DNA from: CALSPH01 sp041690035
GTDB lineage: Bacteria > Bacteroidota > Bacteroidia > NS11-12g > UBA955
Assembly: GCA_041690035.1 (NCBI GenBank)
Contig: JBDNFC010000095.1
Coordinates: 1-64,000 of the forward strand
Reading direction: 5' to 3'
Length of the DNA stretch: 64,000 bases
Positions within the stretch are counted from its first letter, which is position 1; the number at the start of each line of letters is the position of its first letter. This document shows, in pieces, positions 1 through 8,064 of this stretch. The notes beneath the pieces are model-generated. The model saw nothing but the letters and a program-made list of their open reading frames with translations. It was not told where the DNA came from and searched no databases. A program made the translations under genes and the position numbers.

Positions 1-282
1 GCGTTAATGCCGCTAGACAGCGTGGGCATGTTTATAAAAACCAATGGCCACTTGCCTGGTTTTAAAACCGACAGCATCCTAATAAATGAAGGCATAGACA
101 TAAGTGAAACCCAAGCCCTGCAACAACAAAAAATAGAAGAGTTAACGCTTTATACCATCCAGCAAAAAAACTTGTTAAAAGCGCAAGCGGCTGCACTTGC
201 CACCCAAGCTTCCGCTATTGCATCCCAAGCCAAAAAACAAGCTGAGTTAGAAATTTTAGTGCAACGATTTTTGGCAAAATAA
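1..282 (+). CDS. C-terminal end of a surface/tail-fiber-like protein (partial)
   Basis: The reading frame is open from the first base, so this is the 3' end of a longer gene and the apparent ATG at 7 is internal. The 93 visible residues contain the motif NGHLPGF followed by a conserved KIEELTLY block and an Ala/Gln-rich, probably coiled-coil tail. In Bacteroidota this combination closes large secreted or surface proteins with tail-fiber or collagen-like repeats, where the closing segment is thought to trimerise or act as a chaperone. Only the tail is visible, so the function of the whole protein is unknown. The family assignment comes from recalled motif similarity. Confidence 0.7.
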   Translation, partial: ALMPLDSVGMFIKTNGHLPGFKTDSILINEGIDISETQALQQQKIEELTLYTIQQKNLLKAQAAALATQASAIASQAKKQAELEILVQRFLAK

Positions 283-306
283 AATAAAACATTTAATTTT
301 ACCGCT

Positions 307-939
307 ATGAAAAATAAATTACTACTTATGGCACTCTTGCTGATTTTGGGCTTATCTGCCTGCAAAAAACAAATTGAGGAATTTACTTTTAAAGGTCAGT
401 TTATTAATGGAACAACCATGAATCCAACCGGGATAAACTCAAACTTAACAATTACAGCACAAGACAGAAATGGTAAATTTCTGCATGAAATTAGAAAATT
501 CAAATCTGATGGACAAGGTAAGTTTGAATTTAAATATAAACGGCAAAAGGGAAATTCTATTACACTTGAACTTGGTTTTGGAGGTAAGATTGACAACCTG
601 CCAATAAATCAAAACTTTGAAAAAGATCCTTGGTATTTTTCAGATAAAGGCACTTTGGAATTAACTTTGTCAACTGATAATCTTTTGAGTGACAACAATG
701 ACACTTTTTATCTTTATCAATTTATAAACAATAAGCAAATTATTGATACCTTTACATCTATTCCTAAAACTCATATTGTAAATTTTAGATATGATCCAGG
801 TGAATTTGGATTTTATTATGGTCGAAATAGCACTGGATTTGTGTATGACAACTTAAACAAGTATGTTATTAAGGCAAAACAAATAGGAGGTAAAATAGGA
901 GGAGACCCCATTGTTAATAAGGCAACTATCAATTATTAG
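307..939 (+). CDS. Putative lipoprotein of unknown function
   Basis: A 210-residue protein with a hydrophobic N-terminus ending in the lipobox LSAC (Cys19), so probably lipid-anchored in the envelope. The mature part is predicted beta-rich, with the block GKFEFKYKRQKGNSITLE near residues 70-90 and NLPINQNFEK...PWYFSDKG just after. I do not recognise a named domain. The same block recurs almost unchanged in the broken gene immediately downstream, so this is the intact member of a tandem duplication. It starts 24 nt after the previous stop. TTG at 271-273 and a TAATTTTA box at 293-300 could be a weak promoter. Confidence 0.8.
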   Translation: MKNKLLLMALLLILGLSACKKQIEEFTFKGQFINGTTMNPTGINSNLTITAQDRNGKFLHEIRKFKSDGQGKFEFKYKRQKGNSITLELGFGGKIDNLPINQNFEKDPWYFSDKGTLELTLSTDNLLSDNNDTFYLYQFINNKQIIDTFTSIPKTHIVNFRYDPGEFGFYYGRNSTGFVYDNLNKYVIKAKQIGGKIGGDPIVNKATINY

Positions 940-943
940 GAAT

Positions 944-1508
944 ATGAAAAATTTAATATACATTAAACTAGCCATTTTTTTTGCAGCCTTAAAGAATGAA
1001 TGAAAAAATGACCTTAATAGCTATAAACCGAATGGATAATTTTTCGCATGAAATAGGGAATTTTACTACCGATAATAAGGGAAAGTTTGAATTTAAATAT
1101 AAAAGGCAAAAAGGTAATTCTATAACATTAGAAGATGGGTTTACAGGTAGAGTTAGAAATTTACCGATTAATCAAAACTTTGAAAAAAATCCTTGGTATT
1201 TTTCAGATAAAGGTAAGTTGAATTTAGAAATTGATTTCACAAATATTTCTTTAAGTCAGAACGATACAATTTTTATAGGATATATGAAATTAGACAATTC
1301 TGGAAATGCTGAAATTAAAGGATTCCTAATTGATTCAATAATATTAAATATTAGTTTAGATTTATATCCAGCAGAACAAAATGTTTTATTTGGAATAGGT
1401 TCCCAGAATATTGAAATAAATAATGGGTTAATTTCTAAATCTCAACAAAGGCACAAGGTTAAGGTAACAGGCGATCCGGTAATCGATATATTTAAAATTA
1501 AGTACTAA
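944..1508 (+). pseudogene. Broken tandem paralogue of the upstream lipoprotein
   Basis: An ATG at 944, 4 nt after the upstream stop, opens a hydrophobic signal-like peptide that stops at 1003 after 19 residues. A second frame (ATG at 996, +1 relative to the first) then encodes 170 residues that align with the body of the preceding lipoprotein: GKFEFKYKRQKGNSITLE, LPINQNFEK and PWYFSDKG are all present. About 25-30 residues are missing between the two pieces, including the lipobox cysteine, and the join is out of frame. The simplest reading is a tandem duplicate disabled by an N-terminal deletion. The frame from 996 might still be translated as a cytoplasmic fragment, but it would have no export signal. 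Confidence 0.75.
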
Positions 1509-1540
1509 TGTTATGAATAATATTTTTATTAAAATTTTGA

Positions 1541-1566
1541 CAGAGCAGTCTTTTTTGACTGCTCTG
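1541..1566 (+). terminator. Hairpin terminator-like structure
   Basis: A perfect 10-bp inverted repeat (CAGAGCAGTC / GACTGCTCTG) encloses a six-T loop, 32 nt after the end of the broken paralogue. There is no long T-run after the stem, so it may end transcripts weakly or only stabilise the 3' end. Confidence 0.55.
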
Positions 1567-1668
1567 TTGAATTAAACAAGCTTTTTATTTATATTACTTA
1601 CATGTTTTACTTTCATCACTTTTGGATAAAGCAGTTTAAAATTAATAAATTCAAACAACAAATCTTTG

Positions 1669-2080
1669 ATGACCATAAAAGAAAAGACCAGAACTAAAAT
1701 AAAATACGAAAAAAATGAAGATATTATAAAAGTAAAAGGCAAACTTTCCCTATTAAATGATACACAAGTGATGGTAGATAACACGATTATTCACATTGAC
1801 AGCATTATAAAATTGGCAAAATATCCTTTTTAAAACGCTATTTTGGTCATGGTGCAGCCATTCAAGGTGCAGGGTGGTTTAGGAACTTACTTTATGTATA
1901 AGTTTTTTACTTTTGACCAAAACCCAGGACTAAGGTGCTGTTTTTAAAGCAATTCTATATGCAATGGCAGGCACAACATTAATAACTATTGGACCACCTT
2001 TAACCTTTGCAGGTGAGTATATTGCTCATGGCAGCATGCGAAAAGTAAAGAAAAAGAATAGAAAATTAGTAATACCATGA
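1669..2080 (+). pseudogene. Decayed gene of a small Bacteroidota membrane/lipoprotein family
   Basis: Successive short reading frames make sense only as one broken gene. The first (1669-1833) encodes 54 residues including VKGKLSLLNDTQVMVDN and IIHIDSI. The next piece carries YFGHGAAIQGAGW. A third piece, from about 1940 to the stop at 2078-2080, contains the hydrophobic segment TTLITIGPPLTFAGEY followed by a basic tail. Small Bacteroidota proteins with a KGKL..LND..I half, a Gly-rich hydrophobic half and a basic tail are common, but I cannot name the family precisely. At least two frameshifts or stops separate the parts, so an intact product is unlikely. Confidence 0.55.
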
Positions 2081-2226
2081 CAAAAGACAACGCACCAAAA
2101 AGCACATTGCATATTTTTCCAACACAAAATCCATTTAAAAATACGCAAAAATTAGGAAACCCCATTCATTTCTACTTCACCTTTTACTTGAATTTTGTAC
2201 GTGTATTAATGCAAATTCTGCTTTTT

Positions 2227-2264
2227 AAAATGCCTTTCTAAAAAATATTTTGGAGAGGCATTTT
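2227..2264. terminator. Hairpin terminator-like structure
   Basis: AAAATGCCTTTC pairs with GAGAGGCATTTT (one G-T pair) around a 12-nt AT-rich loop. The A-rich 5' arm and T-rich 3' arm would let it act in either direction. It closes the decayed region. Confidence 0.5.
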
Positions 2265-2420
2265 ATTTATGAGCACTTTACAGTTTAGCAAGGCATGCTA
2301 TGAAGTTTGGATAGATACATCTAAAACAGACTTAAAGAATCAGCACCTCTGCAAACAAGGTGATATAGGTTTTATGCAAACCTTGCTATAAAAAAAATAC
2401 CATAATTTGAAGAAATATAT
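2265..2420. other. Intergenic stretch without a supported gene
   Basis: A 40-codon frame at 2270-2392 and a 54-codon frame at 2077-2241 exist, but neither shows a recognisable motif or context. Both look like debris next to the two pseudogenes. Confidence 0.4.
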
Positions 2421-2428
2421 TAGGTTTG
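2421..2428 (+). promoter_or_regulatory. -7 promoter element TAGGTTTG
   Basis: An exact match to the Bacteroidota -7 consensus TAnnTTTG, 23 nt before the start codon of the outer-membrane barrel gene. No TTG lies at the expected -33 spacing. Confidence 0.5.
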
Positions 2429-2451
2429 CAAATCAATTTTTTAATTTATAA

Positions 2452-3213
2452 ATGAATCGACATAAATATGTACTCAAATTTATTTTCCTTGCAACTTTGC
2501 TAATAATCTCACAAAAAAAAGCAAGTGCACAAACAGGTTGGAGAATAGGAGCAGATGCAGGAGGGTTGATTTCTAGAACTTTTGTTAATGATACTACAAA
2601 CGACAATTACAAAAAAAAATATTACGCAGGTTATAGAACAGGTTTAAATCTTTCTTGGGGCAAGAGTGAGATGAATGGCTTTAGCCTTGCTTTTCACTAT
2701 GTTGATAAAGGAATTAGGTATCAATTACTAACCAATGACAGCCTAAATACTATAGGACAAGTAAGGATGGGATCTAAATTTTTAGAAATTCCATTTTGCA
2801 TGTATTTTAAGCAAGATTTAGGAATAAGTGGTTTTGTAAGAGAAAATTTTGGCTTAGGGGGGGCTTTTCAACTTACAAAATATGATAGCTTAAGAACAAA
2901 AAGCAAGGTTGGTGATTTTGAAGGCGTAAACACAAGGTCTACACAATTTAATGCTTTTTTTAGATTAGGAATAGAGGTGGGCAATAGATTTGCTAATGGA
3001 GACTTATTGACTTTTGGAGTGCATTATCAGCAAGGATTTGGCACCGTTTCCACCCAAAACTTTAACAGCCCTGCAAAAAATATAAATTATTTTAACACGC
3101 GTTTTAACGGTTCATACATAGGAGTGAACCTAGGTTATCATTTTAATTTAACCAATATTGGCGCAAGAGAAGAATTTTTTACAAAAAATATCAATAAAAC
3201 AATTTTATATTAA
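2452..3213 (+). CDS. Outer-membrane beta-barrel protein (PorT-like)
   Basis: A 253-residue protein with a cleavable signal peptide (hydrophobic residues 8-20, cut near ASAQ at 24-27). The rest is alternating aromatic and polar strands typical of the small porin-like beta-barrels that are very frequent in Bacteroidota, for example GWRIGADAGGLIS at the start and YIGVNLGYHFNL near the end. No enzymatic motif is visible. It lies alone between a decayed region and secDF, with its own -7 box. The specific role (adhesion, transport or secretion accessory) cannot be derived from the sequence. Confidence 0.75.
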   Translation: MNRHKYVLKFIFLATLLIISQKKASAQTGWRIGADAGGLISRTFVNDTTNDNYKKKYYAGYRTGLNLSWGKSEMNGFSLAFHYVDKGIRYQLLTNDSLNTIGQVRMGSKFLEIPFCMYFKQDLGISGFVRENFGLGGAFQLTKYDSLRTKSKVGDFEGVNTRSTQFNAFFRLGIEVGNRFANGDLLTFGVHYQQGFGTVSTQNFNSPAKNINYFNTRFNGSYIGVNLGYHFNLTNIGAREEFFTKNINKTILY

Positions 3214-3311
3214 AGTAATATTTGTTTATTTTCGCGCCCTTTTAAAAGTAAAACACTTTTAAATAAAAAGGACGAATTAGTAAACAAACAAAATATACAA
3301 CATAAAAAAAC

Positions 3312-6300
3312 ATGAAAAATAAAAAAATAGTACTATTTATAACAGGCCTTTTGGTGCTGGTATTTATCTTTCAACTTTCATTTACCTATTTTGCAAACAA
3401 AACAGAAAAACGCGCCAAGAGGCTTTTTCCAAACAATAGAGTTGAGTATATGAAATATATGGACTCCATTTCAAACAAAGAGGTGTATAATCTTGGCTTG
3501 GTAAAGTTTACCTATTCAGAATGTAAAGAAAAAGAATTGGGTTTAGGCCTTGATTTAAGGGGTGGAATGAATGTAATTTTAGAAGTTTCTAAGCCCAATG
3601 TGTTAAAAACAATTGCGGGCAGCTATAACATTAAACAAGCAAACTTTGAAACCGCGCTAAATCAAGCTAATCTAGCCACCAAAAATAATGGAGGCGATTA
3701 TGTGGATAATTTTGTTTCATCCTACAAGAAACTAGAGCCTACAAAACCTTTGAGTGGTCTGTTTTCTAATTTAGAAAATAAAGATGAAGTAAACAATACC
3801 ACTTCTGATGCAGATGTTATAAAATACTTAAAAAAAGAAATTGATCAAGGCATAGATCGTGCATATCAGGTATTAGAAACTAGGCTAAATCAAAGTTCTA
3901 TTGCACAAACTACTTTACAAAAATTAGATGGGGGCAGAATATCCGTTGAATTGCCAGGAGCAGAAAATCCAGAAAGGATTCGAAAACTTTTACAAAGATC
4001 TGCAGAATTAGAATTTTGGGAGATGTATGAAAATAATAAGGCCAATAATTTTCAGGCATATCAAATATTAGTTGCATTAGATTCTAACCTATCTAAAACT
4101 GCTAAATATGGCAAAAAACTTGACGTTAAAAAAGACAGTGCAAAAAGCGTTGCAGAATCAACTACATCTCTTGCAGAATTAGGTACAGATTTGAATGCAA
4201 AAACAGACACTATAAAAAAAGAAATTGCAAAAAATGATTCTACACTAAAAGATAGCGGTTCGATTGCTGATGATAAAAACAGAAGGTTTCCATTATTTGA
4301 AATGTTTAGCCTAAACTTATTAAGAGGCAACGAGGTAGCACCCGGGCCAATGCTAGGGTATTTACCTAAATTCAAATTGAATGAGTTTAAAGAAATGGTA
4401 AATAGTCCAGAAGCCAAAAATGTACTGCCAAATGATTTAAGGTTTGCTTTTAGCCCTAAAGCAGACGAAGGATTTTACTTAGTTTATGCCCTAAAAGGTA
4501 CTAAAACGGGAGAACCTCAAATGAGTGGCGATATGATTAAAAATGCACAAGCAGACAATGACCCTCAAGAAGGAATTGTGGTAAATATGACCATGAAACC
4601 AGACGCTGCAAGAGAATGGGCATTGCTAACTAAAAATAATGCAAGTAATGAAGAAAATAAGCAATATGTAGCCGTTGTATTAGACTCTAGCGTTTATTCT
4701 GCACCAGGAGTATCAGATGAAATTAATGGCGGCAGTACAAGAATATCAGGTGGTTTTGATATAAAAGAAGCTCAAGATTTAGCAAATGTACTTCGTGCAG
4801 GAAAATTACCAGTACCAGTGCAAATAATTGGAGAAGATATTATAGGCCCAACATTGGGTCAAGAGTCTATAAATAAAGGAACATTAGCACTTTTATTTGG
4901 ATTTCTGGCCCTTATTGCTTTTATGATTGCTTATTACAGCAATTCAGGTTTAATCGCCAATTTAGCAGTAATCATTAACGTGTTTTTTATCATGGGTACA
5001 CTAGGTAGCATGGGGGTATCGCTTACACTACCCGGAATTGCAGGTATATTGCTAACTATTGGTATGGCAGTAGATGCCAACGTACTTATTTATGAACGTA
5101 TAAAGGAGGAGCTATTGAGCGGAAAATCACTAAAAACATCCATTCAATTAGGTTACAAGGCATCATTTTCTGCTATTATAGATTCAAATATAACCACGCT
5201 TATTTCGGGCATAATACTTACTTTTTCTGGCACAGGTCCTGTATATGGTTTTGCAGTAATCTTGATTATCGGTATTTTTAGTTCTCTCTTTACAGCCTTG
5301 TTAATCTCTCGTTTAATAATAGAAAATAGAGAAGAAAAAGGCAAATCTATAAAATTTGAAACAGCCCTCTCTAAAAACATTTTTAGAAATCCTAATTTTA
5401 AATTTGTAGAAAGTAGAAAAAAGTATTACATTATTTCAGGTATTATTATTCTAATTAGTTTAGGTGGTCTTATAACAAAAGGTATTCCTATGGGCCTAGA
5501 TTTTAAAGGAGGATATTCTTATTTTGTTCAATTTAAACCAGATCAAAAAGTAAGTGTAAATGATATAAAATCAAGGTTAGATAAAACATTAACAAACAGT
5601 GGCACAGAAGTAAAAACAATTGGTACAGAAAATATGTATAGGGTAATGACCACCTATAAAATTGATGATGTAAACGAAGATGCTCCGCAAATTGTGGAGG
5701 ATGCTGTAATAAGTGCCCTAAAAGATTTAGGAGTTACAGCAAGCAGTATTATTGGAAGCTCTAAAGTAGGACCAACAATGGCAAGCTCTACTAGAAACAA
5801 ATCTTATATAGTTACTATTATAGCCATTTTAGCAATGTTTAGCTACATCGTGTTTAGGTTTAGAAATTTAAGTTTTGGAATTGGTGCCACGGTAGCATTG
5901 CTTCATGATGTTACAATAATATTTGGTATTTATGCCTTATTGAATGGCATATTGCCTTTTTCTTTAGAATTAGACCAAACTTTTATGGCAGCTTTGCTAA
6001 CCATTATTGGATATTCTATAAATGACACAGTAATTGTATTTGACAGAATTAGAGAAAGCTTGGCAGATTCTCAAGGTACAAAAAAACCAATAGAAGAGAC
6101 CATAAACAATGCGGTTAATCAAACTTTAAGCAGAACTATCGTAACATCAGGTACGACAATGCTTACCGTTTTATTATTGTTTATTTTTGGCGGCCCTGCA
6201 TTAAAAGGTTTTTCATTCTCAATCATTATAGGTATACTCGTAGGCACATACTCATCTATCTGCATTGCTACCCCTATGGTAGTAGATTTTATGAAAAAAA

Positions 6301-6317
6301 AACTTGTAAAAAAATAG
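3312..6317 (+). CDS. secDF: Protein translocase subunits SecD and SecF, fused
   Basis: A 1001-residue inner-membrane protein that pulls secreted proteins across the membrane after SecYEG/SecA, using the proton gradient. The SecD half has a first membrane helix (residues 6-28), LGLDLRGGMNVILEV near residue 77, a long periplasmic P1 domain and six helices, with GMAVDANVLIYERIKEEL near 583. The SecF half restarts with GLDFKGGYSYFVQF near 729 and has GYSINDTVIVFDRIRES near 898. Fusion of the two subunits is usual in Bacteroidota. A Lys/Ser/Asp-rich insert (about residues 265-320) is a lineage-specific spacer in P1. A TATTTTCG box at 3227-3234 may be its -7 element. A strong terminator follows. 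Confidence 0.97.
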   Translation: MKNKKIVLFITGLLVLVFIFQLSFTYFANKTEKRAKRLFPNNRVEYMKYMDSISNKEVYNLGLVKFTYSECKEKELGLGLDLRGGMNVILEVSKPNVLKTIAGSYNIKQANFETALNQANLATKNNGGDYVDNFVSSYKKLEPTKPLSGLFSNLENKDEVNNTTSDADVIKYLKKEIDQGIDRAYQVLETRLNQSSIAQTTLQKLDGGRISVELPGAENPERIRKLLQRSAELEFWEMYENNKANNFQAYQILVALDSNLSKTAKYGKKLDVKKDSAKSVAESTTSLAELGTDLNAKTDTIKKEIAKNDSTLKDSGSIADDKNRRFPLFEMFSLNLLRGNEVAPGPMLGYLPKFKLNEFKEMVNSPEAKNVLPNDLRFAFSPKADEGFYLVYALKGTKTGEPQMSGDMIKNAQADNDPQEGIVVNMTMKPDAAREWALLTKNNASNEENKQYVAVVLDSSVYSAPGVSDEINGGSTRISGGFDIKEAQDLANVLRAGKLPVPVQIIGEDIIGPTLGQESINKGTLALLFGFLALIAFMIAYYSNSGLIANLAVIINVFFIMGTLGSMGVSLTLPGIAGILLTIGMAVDANVLIYERIKEELLSGKSLKTSIQLGYKASFSAIIDSNITTLISGIILTFSGTGPVYGFAVILIIGIFSSLFTALLISRLIIENREEKGKSIKFETALSKNIFRNPNFKFVESRKKYYIISGIIILISLGGLITKGIPMGLDFKGGYSYFVQFKPDQKVSVNDIKSRLDKTLTNSGTEVKTIGTENMYRVMTTYKIDDVNEDAPQIVEDAVISALKDLGVTASSIIGSSKVGPTMASSTRNKSYIVTIIAILAMFSYIVFRFRNLSFGIGATVALLHDVTIIFGIYALLNGILPFSLELDQTFMAALLTIIGYSINDTVIVFDRIRESLADSQGTKKPIEETINNAVNQTLSRTIVTSGTTMLTVLLLFIFGGPALKGFSFSIIIGILVGTYSSICIATPMVVDFMKKKLVKK

Positions 6318-6340
6318 ATGCTTCTCAATAATTTATATAA

Positions 6341-6373
6341 AAAAAACGGCTTTCAAAAAAAGCCGTTTTTTTT
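6341..6373 (+). terminator. Rho-independent terminator of secDF
   Basis: AAAACGGCTTT pairs with AAAGCCGTTTT around a short loop and is followed by a T-run, 24 nt after the secDF stop. Confidence 0.88.
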
Positions 6374-6407
6374 ATCCCCAATAATATTTAATTTAACAAA
6401 TAACCAT

Positions 6408-6415
6408 TAAGTTTG
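6408..6415 (+). promoter_or_regulatory. -7 promoter element TAAGTTTG
   Basis: Exact TAnnTTTG match that ends 7 nt before the ATG of the deoxynucleoside kinase. Transcription would begin at or within a few bases of the start codon. Confidence 0.6.
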
Positions 6416-6422
6416 CCCTAAT

Positions 6423-7043
6423 ATGCATATAGCAATAGCCGGAAATATAGGTTCAGGAAAAACAACATTAGCTACCATGCTTGCAAAGCATTATGGTTGG
6501 GAGTTACAATTAGAAGATATGGAAGATAATCCATACATATCAGATTTTTATGATGATATGCAACGTTGGTCTTTTAACCTACAAGTATTTTTTCTGCACA
6601 AGAGATTCTCGGCAATAAAAAAATTAAGAGATGAAAAAATCACTGTAGTGCAAGATAGAAGTATCTATGAAGATGCACAAATATTTGCGCCAAATTTACA
6701 CGCTATGGGATTAATGAGCACTAGAGATTTTGACAATTATATGTCACTTTTTAACACATTAGATGCATTTTTAAACCAACCAGATTTAATGATTTACCTG
6801 CGTGGCAGTATCCCAAAACTTGTAGATCAAATTCAAAAACGAGGCAGAGATTATGAAGATAGCATTAGATTAGATTATCTAAAACGGCTAAATGAAAGAT
6901 ACGAAGCATGGGCAGGAGCGTATAAAGAAAAAGGAGGCAAAATTATCTACTTTAATATAGACGACCTAGATTTTGCAAACAATAAAGAAGATGCCTCTAA
7001 AGTAATTGAAACTATACAAGCAGAAATCAATGGCTTGTTTTAA
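6423..7043 (+). CDS. Deoxynucleoside kinase (deoxyadenosine/deoxyguanosine kinase type)
   Basis: A 206-residue cytoplasmic kinase that phosphorylates deoxynucleosides in nucleotide salvage. The P-loop GNIGSGKT is at residues 7-14, an acidic substrate region around EDMEDNPY follows, DRSIYED (ERS-type motif) is near 79-85, and the lid region IQKRGRDYE is near 139-147. Length and motif order match the dCK/dGK family. Which deoxynucleoside is preferred cannot be read from the sequence. It is a single-gene unit, with a promoter box directly before the ATG and a terminator shared with the opposing tRNA gene. Confidence 0.9.
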   Translation: MHIAIAGNIGSGKTTLATMLAKHYGWELQLEDMEDNPYISDFYDDMQRWSFNLQVFFLHKRFSAIKKLRDEKITVVQDRSIYEDAQIFAPNLHAMGLMSTRDFDNYMSLFNTLDAFLNQPDLMIYLRGSIPKLVDQIQKRGRDYEDSIRLDYLKRLNERYEAWAGAYKEKGGKIIYFNIDDLDFANNKEDASKVIETIQAEINGLF

Positions 7044-7134
7044 TATTTTATTCGGCATGACAACAGACATTGGTTTTTGGTACTAAAAAAATGTAAAATA
7101 ATCTATAGCAATTTCATCAACTAATTGGTATTAT

Positions 7135-7168
7135 AAAAAAATCCGTCTTAAAAAGACGGATTTTTTTT
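7135..7168. terminator. Bidirectional terminator between kinase gene and tRNA-Arg
   Basis: AATCCGTCTT pairs with AAGACGGATT, with an A-run before and an eight-T run after. It lies about 90 nt after the kinase stop and 7 nt from the 3' end of the opposing tRNA-Arg, so it can end both transcripts. Confidence 0.85.
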
Positions 7169-7174
7169 CGGTTG

Positions 7175-7248
7175 TGACCCCGACAGGATTCAAACCTGTA
7201 ACCCTCAGAGCCGAAATCTGATATTCTATTCAATTGAACTACGGGGCC
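7175..7248 (-). tRNA. tRNA-Arg (anticodon UCG)
   Basis: On the minus strand the sequence folds as a full cloverleaf. Acceptor GGCCCCG pairs with CGGGGTC, the anticodon arm is TCAGA-loop-TCTGA with loop TTTCGGC (anticodon TCG, decoding CGN), and the T arm contains GTTTGAATC. CCA is not encoded. A -7 box precedes it at 7263-7270. Confidence 0.93.
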
Positions 7249-7262
7249 TTTTAGAAAGCCTA

Positions 7263-7270
7263 CAAATATA
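7263..7270 (-). promoter_or_regulatory. -7 promoter element of tRNA-Arg (TATATTTG)
   Basis: Exact TAnnTTTG on the minus strand, 14 nt upstream of the mature tRNA 5' end, a spacing that fits a short leader. No clear TTG at -33. Confidence 0.6.
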
Positions 7271-7658
7271 ATTTATTTATTTATTATAAGTCCAAATGTT
7301 TCATATTAATTGCCAAAAAATAACACCTGCCTGCAAATGGCAATGTCTATTTAAAAACTATTTTCAAGTTTAACCCAGATTAATCATTAAAAATTCTACT
7401 TTCAGCCAAAACTATTTCAAACTCAAGTGCGTTCTCTATTTTCATATTCATAATAGAACTACTATTCTTGCTTATTAAAATCTTATGAGCCAAAATGTAT
7501 GTATTGCATTTTTTACTAAAATTGGGAACTATAAGGCGCAATCTGAATTTAATCTAATTCTGAGAAATGCAGCACACATCATTAGTAAAATTAGCAAAAA
7601 AAAATTTACCTAAAAAAGGAATAATCATTAATATTGCCTATCTTTTATCTTTAAATAT
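7271..7658. other. Non-coding stretch, nothing recognised
   Basis: AT-rich sequence with only very short frames on both strands. I see no RNA fold, repeat or conserved motif. A TATCTTTT box near 7639-7646 is an imperfect -7 candidate for the following gene. Confidence 0.4.
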
Positions 7659-8033
7659 ATGAAAATCAAAAAAGGGTATATCCAAATTGTAAGTCCTATA
7701 TTAATAAACTTTTTAAGTTTTAATGATAAAAAAATTGCCGCAATGGCATTTTGGCCATTCATTTTTTATCGTCATTTAGGTTATAAAAATTTTTCTGTTT
7801 TAGAAAATCACGAAAAGATACACCACAAACAGCAATTAGAATTGCTTATTTTGCCATTTCACCTGCTTTATTTAACTCATTTTATAGTTGGTTTAATTAT
7901 ATTCAAGAATTTTAAAAAAGCATATTTTAATGTAGTTTTTGAAAAAGAGGCCTATCAAAATGAGCAAAACCTTTGTTACTTGCAAAACAGAAAATCTTAT
8001 CAATGGTTAAGGTATGTATTCAATGTTAAATAA
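7659..8033 (+). CDS. Small membrane protein with an HExxH zinc-peptidase-like motif
   Basis: A 124-residue protein of unknown function. Residues 51-55 read HEKIH, an exact HExxH match, in the context LENHEKIHHKQQLE, directly followed by a hydrophobic membrane segment (about residues 60-82). Glu95/Glu97 in FEKEAYQNE could be the third zinc ligand of a gluzincin. This order (HExxH, membrane helix, E-rich helix) resembles minimal membrane metallopeptidases of the M56 kind but is far shorter. It has no signal peptide. It lies 31 nt before a DUF4197 lipoprotein on the same strand. It may be a peptidase, or a protein that only kept the fold; the sequence does not settle this. Confidence 0.7.
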   Translation: MKIKKGYIQIVSPILINFLSFNDKKIAAMAFWPFIFYRHLGYKNFSVLENHEKIHHKQQLELLILPFHLLYLTHFIVGLIIFKNFKKAYFNVVFEKEAYQNEQNLCYLQNRKSYQWLRYVFNVK

Positions 8034-8047
8034 TGGTACAATAATTG

Positions 8048-8055
8048 TATTTTTG
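8048..8055 (+). promoter_or_regulatory. -7 promoter element TATTTTTG before the DUF4197 gene
   Basis: Exact TAnnTTTG match ending 9 nt before ATG 8065. An earlier in-frame ATG (8014) lies upstream of this box and inside the previous gene, so the box supports 8065 as the start. Confidence 0.5.
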
Positions 8056-8064
8056 CAAAGCAAT

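Noticed and set aside
1572..1784. 70-codon minus-strand frame
   Set aside because: Antisense to the decayed gene at 1669-2080, whose sense translation gives recognisable motifs.
2077..2241. 54-codon plus-strand frame starting in the end of the decayed gene
   Set aside because: Overlaps the pseudogene end, composition looks random, and the hairpin at 2227-2264 overlaps its end.
7249..7658. Possible small RNA or riboswitch in the 400-nt gap
   Set aside because: No stable stem or conserved element could be recognised by eye.
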